Origin: Bordetella pertussis 18323
Lineage (GTDB): Bacteria > Pseudomonadota > Gammaproteobacteria > Burkholderiales > Burkholderiaceae_B
Reading direction: 5' to 3'
DNA length: 64,000 nucleotides
Assembly: GCF_000306945.1 (NCBI RefSeq)
Contig: NC_018518.1
Span: forward strand, 2,356,001 to 2,420,000
Shown here: in pieces, positions 37,918-47,301 of the stretch
Numbering within the stretch: position 1 is the first letter of the stretch
Layout of the letters: each line of letters starts with the position of its first letter
Translations under genes and position numbers: made by a program
Notes under the pieces: generated by a model
The model's input: only the letters and a program-made list of their open reading frames with translations
What the model was told of the DNA's origin: nothing
The model's database searches: none

Positions 37918-38547
37918 TCAGGCCGGCCGCCCGGCCCGCAGGGCGCGCATGGCCGGCGGCGCGCCGTGCAGGAACATGTCGACCTTCTGCCGCACGACCC
38001 GGTCCAGGTCGGTCGGCACCTTCAGGCCGTAGATCCATTTGCGCACGCCCAGGTAGAAAATGGCCGCGTGCAGGCTCCAGATCATCTCGATCTCGGCTTC
38101 GACCTCGGCGCGGTCGCGCGGCTCGTCCAGGCCGAACTCCGCGCGCAGCTCGGCCAGCACCGGCAGGAAGACGTGGGTGCGCAGGCGCGTGAGGTAGCGG
38201 TTGTTGATGCCGTCGCGCGTCAGGCCGGCGAAGATGAAGATGCGTATCCATTCCTCGCGCAGGATGACCGACGAATAGTCCATGTAGAACGCGTGCAGCC
38301 TGTCGCGCAGCGGCACCTTGCGGTCCTTGATCTGCGCCTCCCAGTCGCGCCGCCACTGGAACACCTCGGCGTACACCCGCTCGATCAGGGCTTCCTTGCT
38401 GGAAAAATACCGGTACAGCAAGGGCTGGGTCACGCCGATCTGCTTGGCCAGCTCACGGGTGCTGCCCTCGAAGCCGTTCTTCGTGAAGTGCTCGATGGCC
38501 TTCTCCACGATCTGTTGCTCCCGTTCCTGCGGCTGCAGCCGTCGCAC
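37918..38547 (-). CDS. TetR-family transcriptional regulator
   Basis: A TetR repressor of about 209 residues. The HTH is IVEKAIEHFTKNGFEGSTRELAKQIGVTQPLLYRYFSSKEAL, described in parts, with the family YRYFSSKEAL recognition end. The ligand domain has WIRIFIFAGLTRDGINNRY. The start is uncertain. GTG 38547 has no ribosome site, whereas AGGAGG at 38574-38579 lies five bases before an in-frame CTG at 38568. It is upstream of livF on the same strand and may regulate the branched-chain-type transporter. Confidence 0.82.
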   Translation of the reverse strand: MRRLQPQEREQQIVEKAIEHFTKNGFEGSTRELAKQIGVTQPLLYRYFSSKEALIERVYAEVFQWRRDWEAQIKDRKVPLRDRLHAFYMDYSSVILREEWIRIFIFAGLTRDGINNRYLTRLRTHVFLPVLAELRAEFGLDEPRDRAEVEAEIEMIWSLHAAIFYLGVRKWIYGLKVPTDLDRVVRQKVDMFLHGAPPAMRALRAGRPA

Positions 38548-38664
38548 TTGCTTGCTTGCGGTGTTCAGATCCGCCTCCTAGTCTGGGCTTGCATCGCCCT
38601 CGGTCCGGCAATACCGGAAGATTCTACCAACCCGCCCTGCCCTCCGGGCGGCGGGCCGGTCCTG

Positions 38665-39369
38665 TCACACGGAGCAGTAGCGCCCCTGCATGACTTCGTC
38701 GGCCAGCATGGCCTGCGCGCCGCCGCTGTAGACGACCTCGCCCTGGTCCAGGATGTAGGCCCGGTCGGCGATCGCCAGCGCGAGCTCCACGTTCTGTTCG
38801 ATCAGCAGCATCGTCACGCCCGCGGCCTTCAGGGTTTCGAAGTAGCGGAACATTTCGTCGACCAGCACCGGCATGATGCCTTCCGAGGGTTCGTCCAGCA
38901 TGATGAACTTGGGCTTCGAGGCTGCGGCGCGGGCGATGGCCAGAATCTGCTGCTCGCCGCCGGACATGGTCACGGCCTGCTGGTCCAGGCGTTCCTTCAG
39001 GCGCGGGAAGGTCTCGGCGATTTCGTCGATGACCTCCTTTTCGCGGCGGTGCAAGGGCGAGCGCAGCAAGCCCAGCTGGATGTTCTCGCGCACCGTCAGG
39101 CCGGGCACGATGCGCCGCTCTTCCGGCACGTAGGCCAGGCCCATGGCGTAGCGGGCGTGCGCCGGCAGGCCGAGAATGTCCCGGCCATCGAACCGTATCG
39201 TTCCGCGCGCCTTGGGGATGAGCCCGGCCACGCTCTTGACCGTGGTGGTCTTGCCCGCGCCATTGCGGCCGACCAGGCAGACCAGCTCTCCGCGCTCCAC
39301 GTCGAGGCTGACGCCCTGCAGGATGTGGCTGCTGCCGTACCAGGCGTGCAGGTCTTGGATTTTCAGCAT
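38665..39369 (-). CDS. livF: Branched-chain amino acid-type ABC transporter ATPase (LivF)
   Basis: A 234-residue ABC ATPase. Walker A is GRNGAGKTTTVKSVAGL, the signature is MSGGEQQILAIARAAA and Walker B is FIMLDEPSEGIMP, with the H-loop position filled by IEQNVELAL as is typical of LivF. It powers uptake of amino or organic acids through a LivHM channel. It follows the livG remnant by eight bases. The upstream liv genes (livG 5' part, permeases, binding protein) are gone beyond IS481 copy 4, so this ATPase is an orphan. Confidence 0.9.
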   Translation of the reverse strand: MLKIQDLHAWYGSSHILQGVSLDVERGELVCLVGRNGAGKTTTVKSVAGLIPKARGTIRFDGRDILGLPAHARYAMGLAYVPEERRIVPGLTVRENIQLGLLRSPLHRREKEVIDEIAETFPRLKERLDQQAVTMSGGEQQILAIARAAASKPKFIMLDEPSEGIMPVLVDEMFRYFETLKAAGVTMLLIEQNVELALAIADRAYILDQGEVVYSGGAQAMLADEVMQGRYCSV

Positions 39370-39377
39370 GATGTTCC

Positions 39378-39552
39378 TCAGTGCTTGCCCTGGCCCAGGT
39401 AGACGCGCCTGACCTGGTCGTTGTTGCGGATGTCGTCCGGAGAATCCTCGGCCAGCAGCTCGCCGTGGTGCAGCACCACGATCCGGTCGCTGATGCCCAT
39501 GACCAGCTTCATCTTGTGCTCGACCAGGACCACGCTGCGCGCCTCGACTAGC
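39378..39552 (-). pseudogene. livG: LivG ABC ATPase, C-terminal fragment
   Basis: The last 57 or so residues of LivG survive ([20 protein letters not shown], then [31 protein letters not shown], in parts), containing the H-loop His in VEHKM. The Walker A, signature and Walker B motifs are missing, cut off by IS481 copy 4. The reading continues openly into the element, but that part is the transposase's reverse frame. The liv transporter encoded here cannot be assembled from the window's genes. Confidence 0.87.
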
Positions 39553-40498
39553 TGTGAACTGTCAATAGGTTGTATTCGTCCAGGTTGAGTCTGGAGATGG
39601 GTACAGCGCGCCCGATGCCTTGGTGGGGTCGATGCCAGTTGTAGTGGTGTAGCCAGGATTTCATGGCATCGGCTCGGTGTTGGGAGTTCTGGTAGGTGTG
39701 AGCGTAAGCCCACTCACGCAAGGCCGACTGGATGAAGCGTTCGGCCTTGCCATTGGTCTGTGGGCGGTAAGGTCGGGTAAAGCGGTGCTTGATGCCCAGC
39801 TCATGGCACAGCGCGGCGAAGGCGCGGCTGCGAAAGGCCGAGCCATTGTCGGTGAGCAAGCGCTGGATGGTCACGCCCAGGCGCTGGTAGTAGGCCACTG
39901 CGTCCTTGAGGAACTGGACGGCGCTGGGGAAGCGCTCGTCGGGGTGGATGTCGGTGAAGGCCACGCGGGCGTGGTCATCGATGGCCACGAAGACGAAGTC
40001 CCAGCCGGCCCCCTCAACGGTATCGCGTCGGTTGCCCGTGACCCGGTGGCCAGGGCGCTGGATACGTCCCAGCTTCTTGATGTCGATGTGCAGCAGATCG
40101 CCGGGGGCCTGATGCTCGTAGCGCACCACCGGCTCGGCCGGCTCCAGGTCGGCCAGGTGCGACAGACCGGCGCGGGCCAGGACGCGGCTGACGGTGCTGG
40201 CTGACACGCCCAGCGCCTGGGCGATGCGCGCTTGGGTCAGCCGCTTGCGGCGCAGCTCCACGATAGCCAGCGCCTTGGCCGGCGCAATCGCTCGGGGCGA
40301 GACCGTCGGGCGCGAGGACGCATCGGCCAAGCCCGCCTGGCCCTGAGCCAGGAAGCGGCCCAGCCATTTGCGCACAGTCGGCGCGGTGACCCCATAGGCG
40401 CGGGCCGCTTCAGGCACACAAACTTGATGGGCGATCAATTGCTGGACCATTTCGAGTCGACGTAGGAAGGTCAATCGGGCATGCTTATGGGTGTTCAT
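39548..40498 (-). CDS. IS481 transposase (copy 4)
   Basis: An intact 316-residue transposase with D139, D217 and E253 preserved. The final codon and stop read A|GC TAG in the flank, giving Ser. Confidence 0.92.
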   Translation of the reverse strand: MNTHKHARLTFLRRLEMVQQLIAHQVCVPEAARAYGVTAPTVRKWLGRFLAQGQAGLADASSRPTVSPRAIAPAKALAIVELRRKRLTQARIAQALGVSASTVSRVLARAGLSHLADLEPAEPVVRYEHQAPGDLLHIDIKKLGRIQRPGHRVTGNRRDTVEGAGWDFVFVAIDDHARVAFTDIHPDERFPSAVQFLKDAVAYYQRLGVTIQRLLTDNGSAFRSRAFAALCHELGIKHRFTRPYRPQTNGKAERFIQSALREWAYAHTYQNSQHRADAMKSWLHHYNWHRPHQGIGRAVPISRLNLDEYNLLTVHS

Positions 40499-40595
40499 CC
40501 GGCCGGGCTCCTTGAGTGAACTGGGGGATCGGCGATTTCCAGTTTCTCAAATCCGGTTCGGATGAACCATGCATACAACCTATTGAATCTTCACA
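39553..40595 (-). mobile_element. IS481: IS481 copy 4
   Basis: A 1,043-bp element with flanks ACTAGC (39547-39552) and CCTAGC (40596-40601), which differ at the first base. It joins a livG fragment to the 3' end of a cyclopropane-fatty-acid synthase gene, so it is another recombination junction. Confidence 0.93.
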
Positions 40596-40596
40596 C

Positions 40597-41854
40597 CTAG
40601 CGGGCGTTGCCGGCGTAGATGTAATCGCGCCGCCACGGATAGGCCAGGTCCTGGGCCATGTCGAGCTCGTCGGTGCGGCCCGTGGCCGGGGTCGTGACCA
40701 GCACCTGGTGCAGGGAAATCCAGCCGTGCTCGAATCCCATCGCGCAGCCGGCCAGGTACAGCCGGTAGGCGCGCAGCGAACGCTCGCCCTGCTCTCCCTG
40801 CAGGATGCGCGCGGCCTCGGGCAGGCATGCTTCCGCTCCAGGCCCACAGCGTGCGCGCGTAGTGCGGGCGCAGGTTCTCGTCGTCGACGGCTTCCAGGCC
40901 GCCCGCCGTCACCGCCTCCAGCACGCTGCTGATATGCGTGAGCTCGCCGCCCGGGAAGATGTACTTCTCGATGAATTCGCCCATGCCGTTGCCGAGCTCG
41001 GCGTTGTAGACGCCGCCCGCGGTAATGCCATGGTTCATGACCAGTCCGCCCGGCTTGACCAGCCGGCGCAGCTTGGCGAAATAGCCCGGCAGCTGGGCGC
41101 GCCCGACGTGCTCGAACATGCCCACCGAGGCGATCTTGTCGTACGGCGTGCCTTCGTCCAGCTTGCGGTAGTCGAGCAGCTCCATGCGCACCCGCCCGAA
41201 CAGGCCTTTTTCCTCGATCAGGCGGTTGACATAGGCATGCTGATTGCGCGATAGCGTGATGCCGGTGGCATCGACGTCGTAGTTCTCGGCCGCCCACAGC
41301 AGCAACCCGCCCCAACCCGCGCCGACGTCCAGGAAACGCTCGCCCGGCTGCAGCCGCAGCTTGCGGCAGATATGGTCCAGCTTGGCTTCCTGGGCCTGCG
41401 CCAGCGTCATGTCGGGCGTGCGGTAATAGGCGCAGGAATAGACCCGGCGCGGATCCAGCCACAGGGCATAGAAATCGTCCGAGAGGTCGTAGTGGAACTC
41501 GATCTGGCGCGCATCGCGCTCGATCGAGTGGCGCCACACCGAGGTGACCTTGCGCACCAGCTCGGTCAGCCAGCCGCCGCGCGCCGCGTCGACCGGCGAA
41601 CTGGGCAGCAGCGCCGCGGCGGCCGCCATCACATCACGCATGCTGCCCTGGATATCGATGCGGCCCTCGACGTAGTCCTGGCCCAGCACGCCGACGGCGC
41701 CCTCGGCCAGGTGGGCCAGCGCGGTCTTGTCCCGCGCCACGAAGCGCACGCGCGCCTCGGGACTGCCCAAGACCGTGCCATCGGGCAGGGTCAATTGCAC
41801 CGGTATCGGCAACTCCTGGAGCTTGCGTTCCACCACAGACAGCAAAGGATTCAC
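40597..41854 (-). pseudogene. cfa: Cyclopropane-fatty-acyl-phospholipid synthase with frameshift
   Basis: A SAM-dependent CFA synthase starting GTG at 41854 with GGAGAGGAAG upstream (VNPLLSVVERKLQELPIPVQ). It has FHYDLSDDFYALWLD, the SAM loop FLDVGAGWGGLLLWAAENY, CxxYYRTPDMTLAQAQ and VGMFEHVGRAQLPGYF. Near 40830-40845 the frame breaks: after TLWAW, the conserved continuation EAARILQGEQGERSLRAYR to DYIYAGNAR is found one frame over. A single-base indel accounts for it. The restored frame ends at a TAG inside the IS481 flank, which may be the natural stop. The enzyme would lose its C-terminal 90 residues. Confidence 0.78.
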
Positions 41855-42013
41855 GACTTCCTCTCCCCTGAATATGAACGGACACGCAGACTTTATCGGA
41901 AAACAGTTGCAATTCAAACGCAAGCCTGGCCGTGATACAGTGGCCGGCTTGCCTCAGACCATGCAATAACGCTCGCACGGCCCTGTACGCCGTCGCCGCG
42001 CACCGCCCCTCCC

Positions 42014-43213
42014 ATGCCCCCGCAAACCATTTCCCGCAGCATGCCGGGCTGGCTCATCCTCATGGGTGCGCTCACCGCCATCGGCCCTTTTTCCATCGAC
42101 ATGTACCTGCCGGCCTTTCCGTCGATCGCCGCCGGCCTGGGCGTCGAACGCGGCGAAGTCGAGCGGACCCTGGCGGCATACCTGATCGGCATGGCCGGGG
42201 CGCAGATCATCTATGGCCCGCTGGCCGACCGCTACGGCCGCAAGCTGCCCATGATGGGCGGGCTCATCCTGTACGTGCTGGCCTCGCTGGGCTGTGCGCT
42301 GGCCGGCGACATCCAGACCCTGACGGCGTGTCGGGTGGCCCAGGCCCTGGGCGGCGCGGCCGGCGTCGTCATCCCGCGCGCGGTGATCCGCGACCACTAC
42401 GAGACCCAGGAAGCCGCGCGCGCCATGTCGCTGCTGATGCTGCTCATGGGCCTGGCGCCGATCCTGGCGCCGCTGGCCGGCGCACAATTGCTCGCTTTCG
42501 TCGGCTGGCGCAGCCTATTCTGGCTGATGGCCGCCGGCGGCCTGGCGCTGCTGCTGGCCGTGGCGCTGACGATGAAGGAGACGCTGGCTCCCGAGCGCGT
42601 GTTGCCGCTGCGGGCAGGCACCATCCTGAGCAATTACCGCGCCCTGCTGGCGCACCGCGGCTTCATGGGCCACAGCCTGGCGGGCGGCATGGGCCAGGCG
42701 GGCATGTTCGCCTACATCGTCGGCTCGCCGCGCATTTTCATCGAGCTGTACGGCATAGCGCCCCAGTATTACGGCCTGCTGTTCGGCGCCAACGCGGCCG
42801 CGCTGATCGTCGGCTCGCAGATCAGCGCCCGGCTGTTGCGCAAGTCCGCGCCGGCCACCCTGCAGCAGCGCGCCCAGGTCGCGCTGGCGGTGGCCAGCCT
42901 GAGCGCCCTGGCCCTGGCCCTGGCCCTGCTCGGGCTGATGAGTCTGCCGCTGCTGATGGCCTGCCTGATGGGCTATATGTTCAGCCAGGGCTTCGTCAAC
43001 CCCAACTCGGCCGCCCTGGCGCTGGCGGAACAGGGCCGGCGCCTGGGCGCGGCATCGGCCCTGCTGGGTACGCTGCAGCTGTCCTGTGGCGCGCTGGCCG
43101 GGCTGATCATCAGCATCTGGCCGGCCGAAAGCGTGCTGCCGCTGGCCGCGGTGCTGGCCGGCTCGGCCTGCCTGTCGTGGCAGTTCGGCCGCATGGCGCG
43201 CAGACCTGCTTGA
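42014..43213 (+). CDS. Bcr/CflA-type MFS drug exporter
   Basis: A 399-residue, 12-helix major-facilitator protein. The Bcr/CflA markers are PFSIDMYLPAFPSIAAGLGV in helix 1, the loop IYGPLADRYGRKLPMM between helices 2 and 3, and ARAMSLLMLLMGLAPILAPLAGAQL in helix 5. It exports small drugs such as bicyclomycin or chloramphenicol in relatives. It is divergent from cfa across a short gap and lies upstream of the ribosomal protein genes, from which it is separated by a 368-base non-coding stretch. Confidence 0.87.
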   Translation: MPPQTISRSMPGWLILMGALTAIGPFSIDMYLPAFPSIAAGLGVERGEVERTLAAYLIGMAGAQIIYGPLADRYGRKLPMMGGLILYVLASLGCALAGDIQTLTACRVAQALGGAAGVVIPRAVIRDHYETQEAARAMSLLMLLMGLAPILAPLAGAQLLAFVGWRSLFWLMAAGGLALLLAVALTMKETLAPERVLPLRAGTILSNYRALLAHRGFMGHSLAGGMGQAGMFAYIVGSPRIFIELYGIAPQYYGLLFGANAAALIVGSQISARLLRKSAPATLQQRAQVALAVASLSALALALALLGLMSLPLLMACLMGYMFSQGFVNPNSAALALAEQGRRLGAASALLGTLQLSCGALAGLIISIWPAESVLPLAAVLAGSACLSWQFGRMARRPA

Positions 43214-43581
43214 TTTTCCTTGGGTTTTCGTAGTAGACTTGTCGTCTTGACTTGAAGTTTCCCGTGCACAACCACTATGCTTTGTGGCCGTGTGCATAAT
43301 TTGCGTCTCGCAGTGAACACACGCGGGATAGGCAACGGGGTATAAGCACAGGTCCTGAGGTGGCTTACGGCTTGCCGCACGCGTTTCGGTGGTTCAACCC
43401 CGCGACGCGGCAGGCACCGATCGGCCATCTCGCGGACCCCATCCAGATACTGGGTGGCAAGGCCGGGGTCCCGCCCCGGGCGCCGAGTCGGCCACAGGCC
43501 ACGGCGCAGCACCTTGCGGCAAATACCCGGTCACCGATTCCCGACGCGCCGCGGACTAGAACAACCCTGAGAGGTGCATCC
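43214..43581 (+). promoter_or_regulatory. Non-coding leader with probable promoter of rpmB
   Basis: I see no gene in this 368-base stretch. A candidate sigma-70 promoter is TTGAAG (43252-43257) and TATGCT (43276-43281), with an 18-base spacer. The leader would then be about 290 bases long, which is unusual for a ribosomal protein gene. It is GC-rich and could fold, but I could not recognise a known leader RNA family. Confidence 0.35.
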
Positions 43582-43818
43582 ATGGCACGCGTATGCCAAG
43601 TGACCGGTAAAGGCCCGATGGTGGGCAACAATGTTTCGCACGCGAACAACAAAACCAAGCGCCGCTTCCTGCCCAACCTGCAATCGCGCCGGTTCTGGGT
43701 CGAAAGCGAAAACCGCTGGGTGCGCCTGCGCGTGACGGCAAAAGCCATCCGCACGATCGACAAGAACGGCATCGACGCCGTCCTGGCCGACCTGCGTGCC
43801 CGCGGCGAAGCGGTCTGA
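43582..43818 (+). CDS. rpmB: 50S ribosomal protein L28
   Basis: A 78-residue L28. [20 protein letters not shown] is the universally conserved start, followed by [19 protein letters not shown] and [15 protein letters not shown]. The length is the family norm. It binds 23S rRNA in the large subunit. It is followed after 63 bases by rpmG, the usual proteobacterial pairing, and the operon ends at the terminator at 44091. Confidence 0.97.
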   Translation: MARVCQVTGKGPMVGNNVSHANNKTKRRFLPNLQSRRFWVESENRWVRLRVTAKAIRTIDKNGIDAVLADLRARGEAV

Positions 43819-43881
43819 GCAGGGCTACCGCCCCCAGTCCCCTAGACATTAGCCGCCAACACTACACCCCAGGAGCACGAC

Positions 43882-44049
43882 ATGGCCAAAGATATCCGCG
43901 AAAAGATCAAGCTCGAGTCGACTGCCGGCACGGGCCACTTCTACACGACCACCAAGAACAAGCGCAACATGCCCGAAAAGATGCTGATCAAGAAATTTGA
44001 TCCCGTCGCTCGCAAGCATGTCGACTACAAAGAGACCAAGCTGAAGTAA
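43882..44049 (+). CDS. rpmG: 50S ribosomal protein L33
   Basis: A 55-residue L33 ([20 protein letters not shown], then [20 protein letters not shown], ending KETKLK). AGGAG at 43871-43875 lies six bases before the ATG. This form lacks the zinc-binding cysteines found in some L33 variants, as expected for the cysteine-free paralogue. The gene is short but certain from sequence and from its position after rpmB. Confidence 0.97.
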   Translation: MAKDIREKIKLESTAGTGHFYTTTKNKRNMPEKMLIKKFDPVARKHVDYKETKLK

Positions 44050-44090
44050 TTCGGCTTGCGTTGGCATGGCGCGTGCGCGCGCCATGGTGA

Positions 44091-44121
44091 ACGGCCCCGC
44101 CAGGGCGGGGCCGTTTTATTT
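44091..44121 (+). terminator. Rho-independent terminator of rpmB-rpmG
   Basis: ACGGCCCCGCC and GGCGGGGCCGT form a near-perfect GC-rich stem around a tiny loop, followed by TTTTATTT. It lies 41 bases after the rpmG stop and may also act on transcripts coming from the convergent SulP gene. Confidence 0.88.
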
Positions 44122-44162
44122 GGCAAGGCCCGCCGCGGCAGGCCCCGGCCCGGCGGGCCGGC

Positions 44163-45956
44163 TCATTCGGCGCGCTCGGCGCCGGGCTGGTGCGCCGTGC
44201 CCGGCGGGCCGCACTCCGTAAAGATGCGCGCCGTACAGCCGCGGCAGATCTCCGGATCCAGCCGCTCGTAGATGGTATGTATGGCGGTCGCCTTGTCGGG
44301 GAAGATGTGGTCGGCGCCGAGGCGGTCGATGAAGCCCGAGCGGCGCCAGTCGCGCAGCACCTCGGGGCGCGGCCGGTGGAAATACAGATCGCCGCCGCCC
44401 GCCCGCCGCCTGCGCAATTCTTCCTCCCAGACCTGCGCGCCGGCATGGTCGATGAAGTTCATGCTCTTGCTCATCACCAGCAGGTGGCGCTGTCCGGCGC
44501 TCGCCCCGGCGCGCAGCGCCTGCAGGCGGTCGGTGACATGCGTGGCCGCGCCGAAATACACCGACCCCTCCATGCGCAGCAGTTTCAGTTGGGGGCATTC
44601 CGGCAATTCGCCGGGCTGCCCTTCCAGCACCGCGAAATGGCGCTGCGGATCGGCGGCATCGAAGCCCATCGGGCGCATGGCGGACCGCGCCGTGCGGTAC
44701 AGGTAGGCAGTCAGCGACAGCAGCGTGCCCAGCAGGATGGCGATCTCCATGCGGATCGTCACGGTGGCCGCCAGCGTCGCCGCGGCGATCAGCGCCTCGC
44801 GCGGCGCGATGCGCACCAGCACGCGCCAGCGCGGCAGGTCCAGCAGCGACCAGGCCACCACGATCAGCAGGCCGGCGATGGCCGCGTGCGGAATCAGCGC
44901 CAGAACCGGGCTGCTGACCAGCACCAGCAAGACCAGCAGCAAGGCCGCGAACACCGCCGCCATCGGCGTGCGCGCGCCCGCCTCGTAATTCGGCACCGAA
45001 CGATTGAGCGAACCGCATGACAGGTACGACGAGAACAGTCCGCCCACGACATTGGACAAGCCCTGGCCGATGAACTCGCGGTTGGCGTCTATCAACTGGC
45101 CGGAGCGCATCGCGACCGCCTTGGCGATCGAGATGGATTGCGCCAGCGCGACGATGGTCAGCGGCACCGCCACGCCCACCAGATCAGGCAGCACGCTCCA
45201 TTGCACGGCCGGCACATGAAACGGCGGCCACGGCTGCGCCAGACCGCCAAGCACCGAAATCGGCTGGCCCGCCGCGGTGAACACGCCGGCGTTGAGCGCG
45301 GCCGCCAGCAACGTGCCGGCCGCCAGGCCGGCCAGCATGTGCGGCTTGCGGCGATCCCAATGCCGCACCAGCAGCGTCACGATGATGGTCGTCAGCGCGA
45401 CCACGCTGGCGCCCCAGTGCGCCTCGCCCAGCCGGCTGCCCACTGCCGCCAGGACCGCGCCGGCGGAGTGCGCCTGCACGCCTTCCAGCCCGAGCGCATC
45501 CTTGAGCGCATGCACGGCGATCAGCAGCGCCGCCCCGCTGGTGAAGCCGAACAGCGCCGAGGGTGAAATGAAATTGGCCAGCGAGCCCAGCCGCAGCAGG
45601 CCGACCGCCAGCTGCATCACCCCGACCAGGATGGTGACCGCCAGCGCCATCTGGATATAACCGGGGCTGCCCGGCAGCGCCAAGGGCGCCAGCACGGCGA
45701 ACAGCGCCAGCGAGTTGGCGTTGGTCGGGCCGGACAGCACATGCCGGCTGGAGCCGAACAGCGCCGCGACGATACAGGGCACGATGGCCGAATAAAGCCC
45801 GTATTCGGGCGGCAGGCCGGCCAGCATGGCGAAGGCCACCCCTTGCGGCAGCACCAGCAGCGCCCCCAGCAAACCCGCCTGCGCATCCGCGCGCAGCGTG
45901 CCCAACGTCATGACCGTCAACCCCAAGATCGCGGCCCAGACGCTCAAGGAATTCAT
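44163..45956 (-). CDS. SulP-family anion transporter, chimeric N-terminus
   Basis: A SulP permease. The body is intact from RADAQAGLLGALLVLPQGVAFAMLAGLPPEYG in parts, with SGPTNANSLALFAVLAPLA, ALAQSISIAKAVAMRSGQ, and a C-terminal STAS domain (LLVMSKSMNFIDHAGAQVWE). The native start is gone. Bases 45894-45956 come from the antisense strand of a Bug gene fragment, which supplies in-frame MNSLSVWAAILGLTVMTLGT. An ATG at 45956 or TTG at 45983 would therefore start a chimeric protein of about 597-606 residues. Only 15-30 native residues seem lost. Whether the chimera is expressed is unknown. Confidence 0.72.
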   Translation of the reverse strand: MNSLSVWAAILGLTVMTLGTLRADAQAGLLGALLVLPQGVAFAMLAGLPPEYGLYSAIVPCIVAALFGSSRHVLSGPTNANSLALFAVLAPLALPGSPGYIQMALAVTILVGVMQLAVGLLRLGSLANFISPSALFGFTSGAALLIAVHALKDALGLEGVQAHSAGAVLAAVGSRLGEAHWGASVVALTTIIVTLLVRHWDRRKPHMLAGLAAGTLLAAALNAGVFTAAGQPISVLGGLAQPWPPFHVPAVQWSVLPDLVGVAVPLTIVALAQSISIAKAVAMRSGQLIDANREFIGQGLSNVVGGLFSSYLSCGSLNRSVPNYEAGARTPMAAVFAALLLVLLVLVSSPVLALIPHAAIAGLLIVVAWSLLDLPRWRVLVRIAPREALIAAATLAATVTIRMEIAILLGTLLSLTAYLYRTARSAMRPMGFDAADPQRHFAVLEGQPGELPECPQLKLLRMEGSVYFGAATHVTDRLQALRAGASAGQRHLLVMSKSMNFIDHAGAQVWEEELRRRRAGGGDLYFHRPRPEVLRDWRRSGFIDRLGADHIFPDKATAIHTIYERLDPEICRGCTARIFTECGPPGTAHQPGAERAE

Positions 45957-46258
45957 CGCCCTGGTCAAGGCCAACCCGGGCAAGTACAGCTATGCCTCGT
46001 CGGGCACCGGCAGCATCTCGCACCTGGACGGCGAGCTGTTCAAGTCGCTGACCGGCACCGACATGGTCCACGTGCCCTATCGCGGTTCGGGGCCGGCGCT
46101 CAACGACACCATCGCCGGGCAGGTCAACGCGCAGTTCGACAATCTGCCGTCGTCCATCCCGCACATCCAGGCCGGCAAGCTGCGCGCCCTGGCCGTGGCC
46201 GCGCCCAAGCGCGTCAGCGCCCTGCCCGACGTGCCGACCTTCGGCGAAGCCGGCTACC
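45894..46258 (+). pseudogene. Duplicated internal fragment of a Bug receptor gene
   Basis: 365 bases matching 6746-7110 with one noted difference (Pro for Ser in ANPGKYSYASSGTGS). It encodes only VPNVMTVNPKIAAQTLKEF to FGEAGYL, lacks a signal peptide and start, and ends at IS481 copy 5. The left junction with the SulP gene is at 45893/45894, where the similarity to the parent begins with CAGCGTGCCC. Confidence 0.9.
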
Positions 46259-47204
46259 TGTGAACTGTCAATAGGTTGTATTCGTCCAGGTTGAGTCTGG
46301 AGATGGGTACAGCGCGCCCGATGCCTTGGTGGGGTCGATGCCAGTTGTAGTGGTGTAGCCAGGATTTCATGGCATCGGCTCGGTGTTGGGAGTTCTGGTA
46401 GGTGTGAGCGTAAGCCCACTCACGCAAGGCCGACTGGATGAAGCGTTCGGCCTTGCCATTGGTCTGTGGGCGGTAAGGTCGGGTAAAGCGGTGCTTGATG
46501 CCCAGCTCATGGCACAGCGCGGCGAAGGCGCGGCTGCGAAAGGCCGAGCCATTGTCGGTGAGCAAGCGCTGGATGGTCACGCCCAGGCGCTGGTAGTAGG
46601 CCACTGCGTCCTTGAGGAACTGGACGGCGCTGGGGAAGCGCTCGTCGGGGTGGATGTCGGTGAAGGCCACGCGGGCGTGGTCATCGATGGCCACGAAGAC
46701 GAAGTCCCAGCCGGCCCCCTCAACGGTATCGCGTCGGTTGCCCGTGACCCGGTGGCCAGGGCGCTGGATACGTCCCAGCTTCTTGATGTCGATGTGCAGC
46801 AGATCGCCGGGGGCCTGATGCTCGTAGCGCACCACCGGCTCGGCCGGCTCCAGGTCGGCCAGGTGCGACAGACCGGCGCGGGCCAGGACGCGGCTGACGG
46901 TGCTGGCTGACACGCCCAGCGCCTGGGCGATGCGCGCTTGGGTCAGCCGCTTGCGGCGCAGCTCCACGATAGCCAGCGCCTTGGCCGGCGCAATCGCTCG
47001 GGGCGAGACCGTCGGGCGCGAGGACGCATCGGCCAAGCCCGCCTGGCCCTGAGCCAGGAAGCGGCCCAGCCATTTGCGCACAGTCGGCGCGGTGACCCCA
47101 TAGGCGCGGGCCGCTTCAGGCACACAAACTTGATGGGCGATCAATTGCTGGACCATTTCGAGTCGACGTAGGAAGGTCAATCGGGCATGCTTATGGGTGT
47201 TCAT
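46254..47204 (-). CDS. IS481 transposase (copy 5)
   Basis: An intact 316-residue transposase, the same protein as copy 1 including the C-terminal Arg, since the flanking hexamer is the same and the reading is A|GG TAG. Confidence 0.92.
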   Translation of the reverse strand: MNTHKHARLTFLRRLEMVQQLIAHQVCVPEAARAYGVTAPTVRKWLGRFLAQGQAGLADASSRPTVSPRAIAPAKALAIVELRRKRLTQARIAQALGVSASTVSRVLARAGLSHLADLEPAEPVVRYEHQAPGDLLHIDIKKLGRIQRPGHRVTGNRRDTVEGAGWDFVFVAIDDHARVAFTDIHPDERFPSAVQFLKDAVAYYQRLGVTIQRLLTDNGSAFRSRAFAALCHELGIKHRFTRPYRPQTNGKAERFIQSALREWAYAHTYQNSQHRADAMKSWLHHYNWHRPHQGIGRAVPISRLNLDEYNLLTVHR

Positions 47205-47301
47205 CCGGCCGGGCTCCTTGAGTGAACTGGGGGATCGGCGATTTCCAGTTTCTCAAATCCGGTTCGGATGAACCATGCATACAACCTATTGAATCTTCAC
47301 A
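46259..47301 (-). mobile_element. IS481: IS481 copy 5
   Basis: A 1,043-bp element with flanks GCTACC (46253-46258) and GCTAGG (47302-47307), which do not match. The left flank is identical to that of copy 1 because the Bug fragment was carried along. The right side borders the promoter region of an HU-like gene. Confidence 0.93.
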
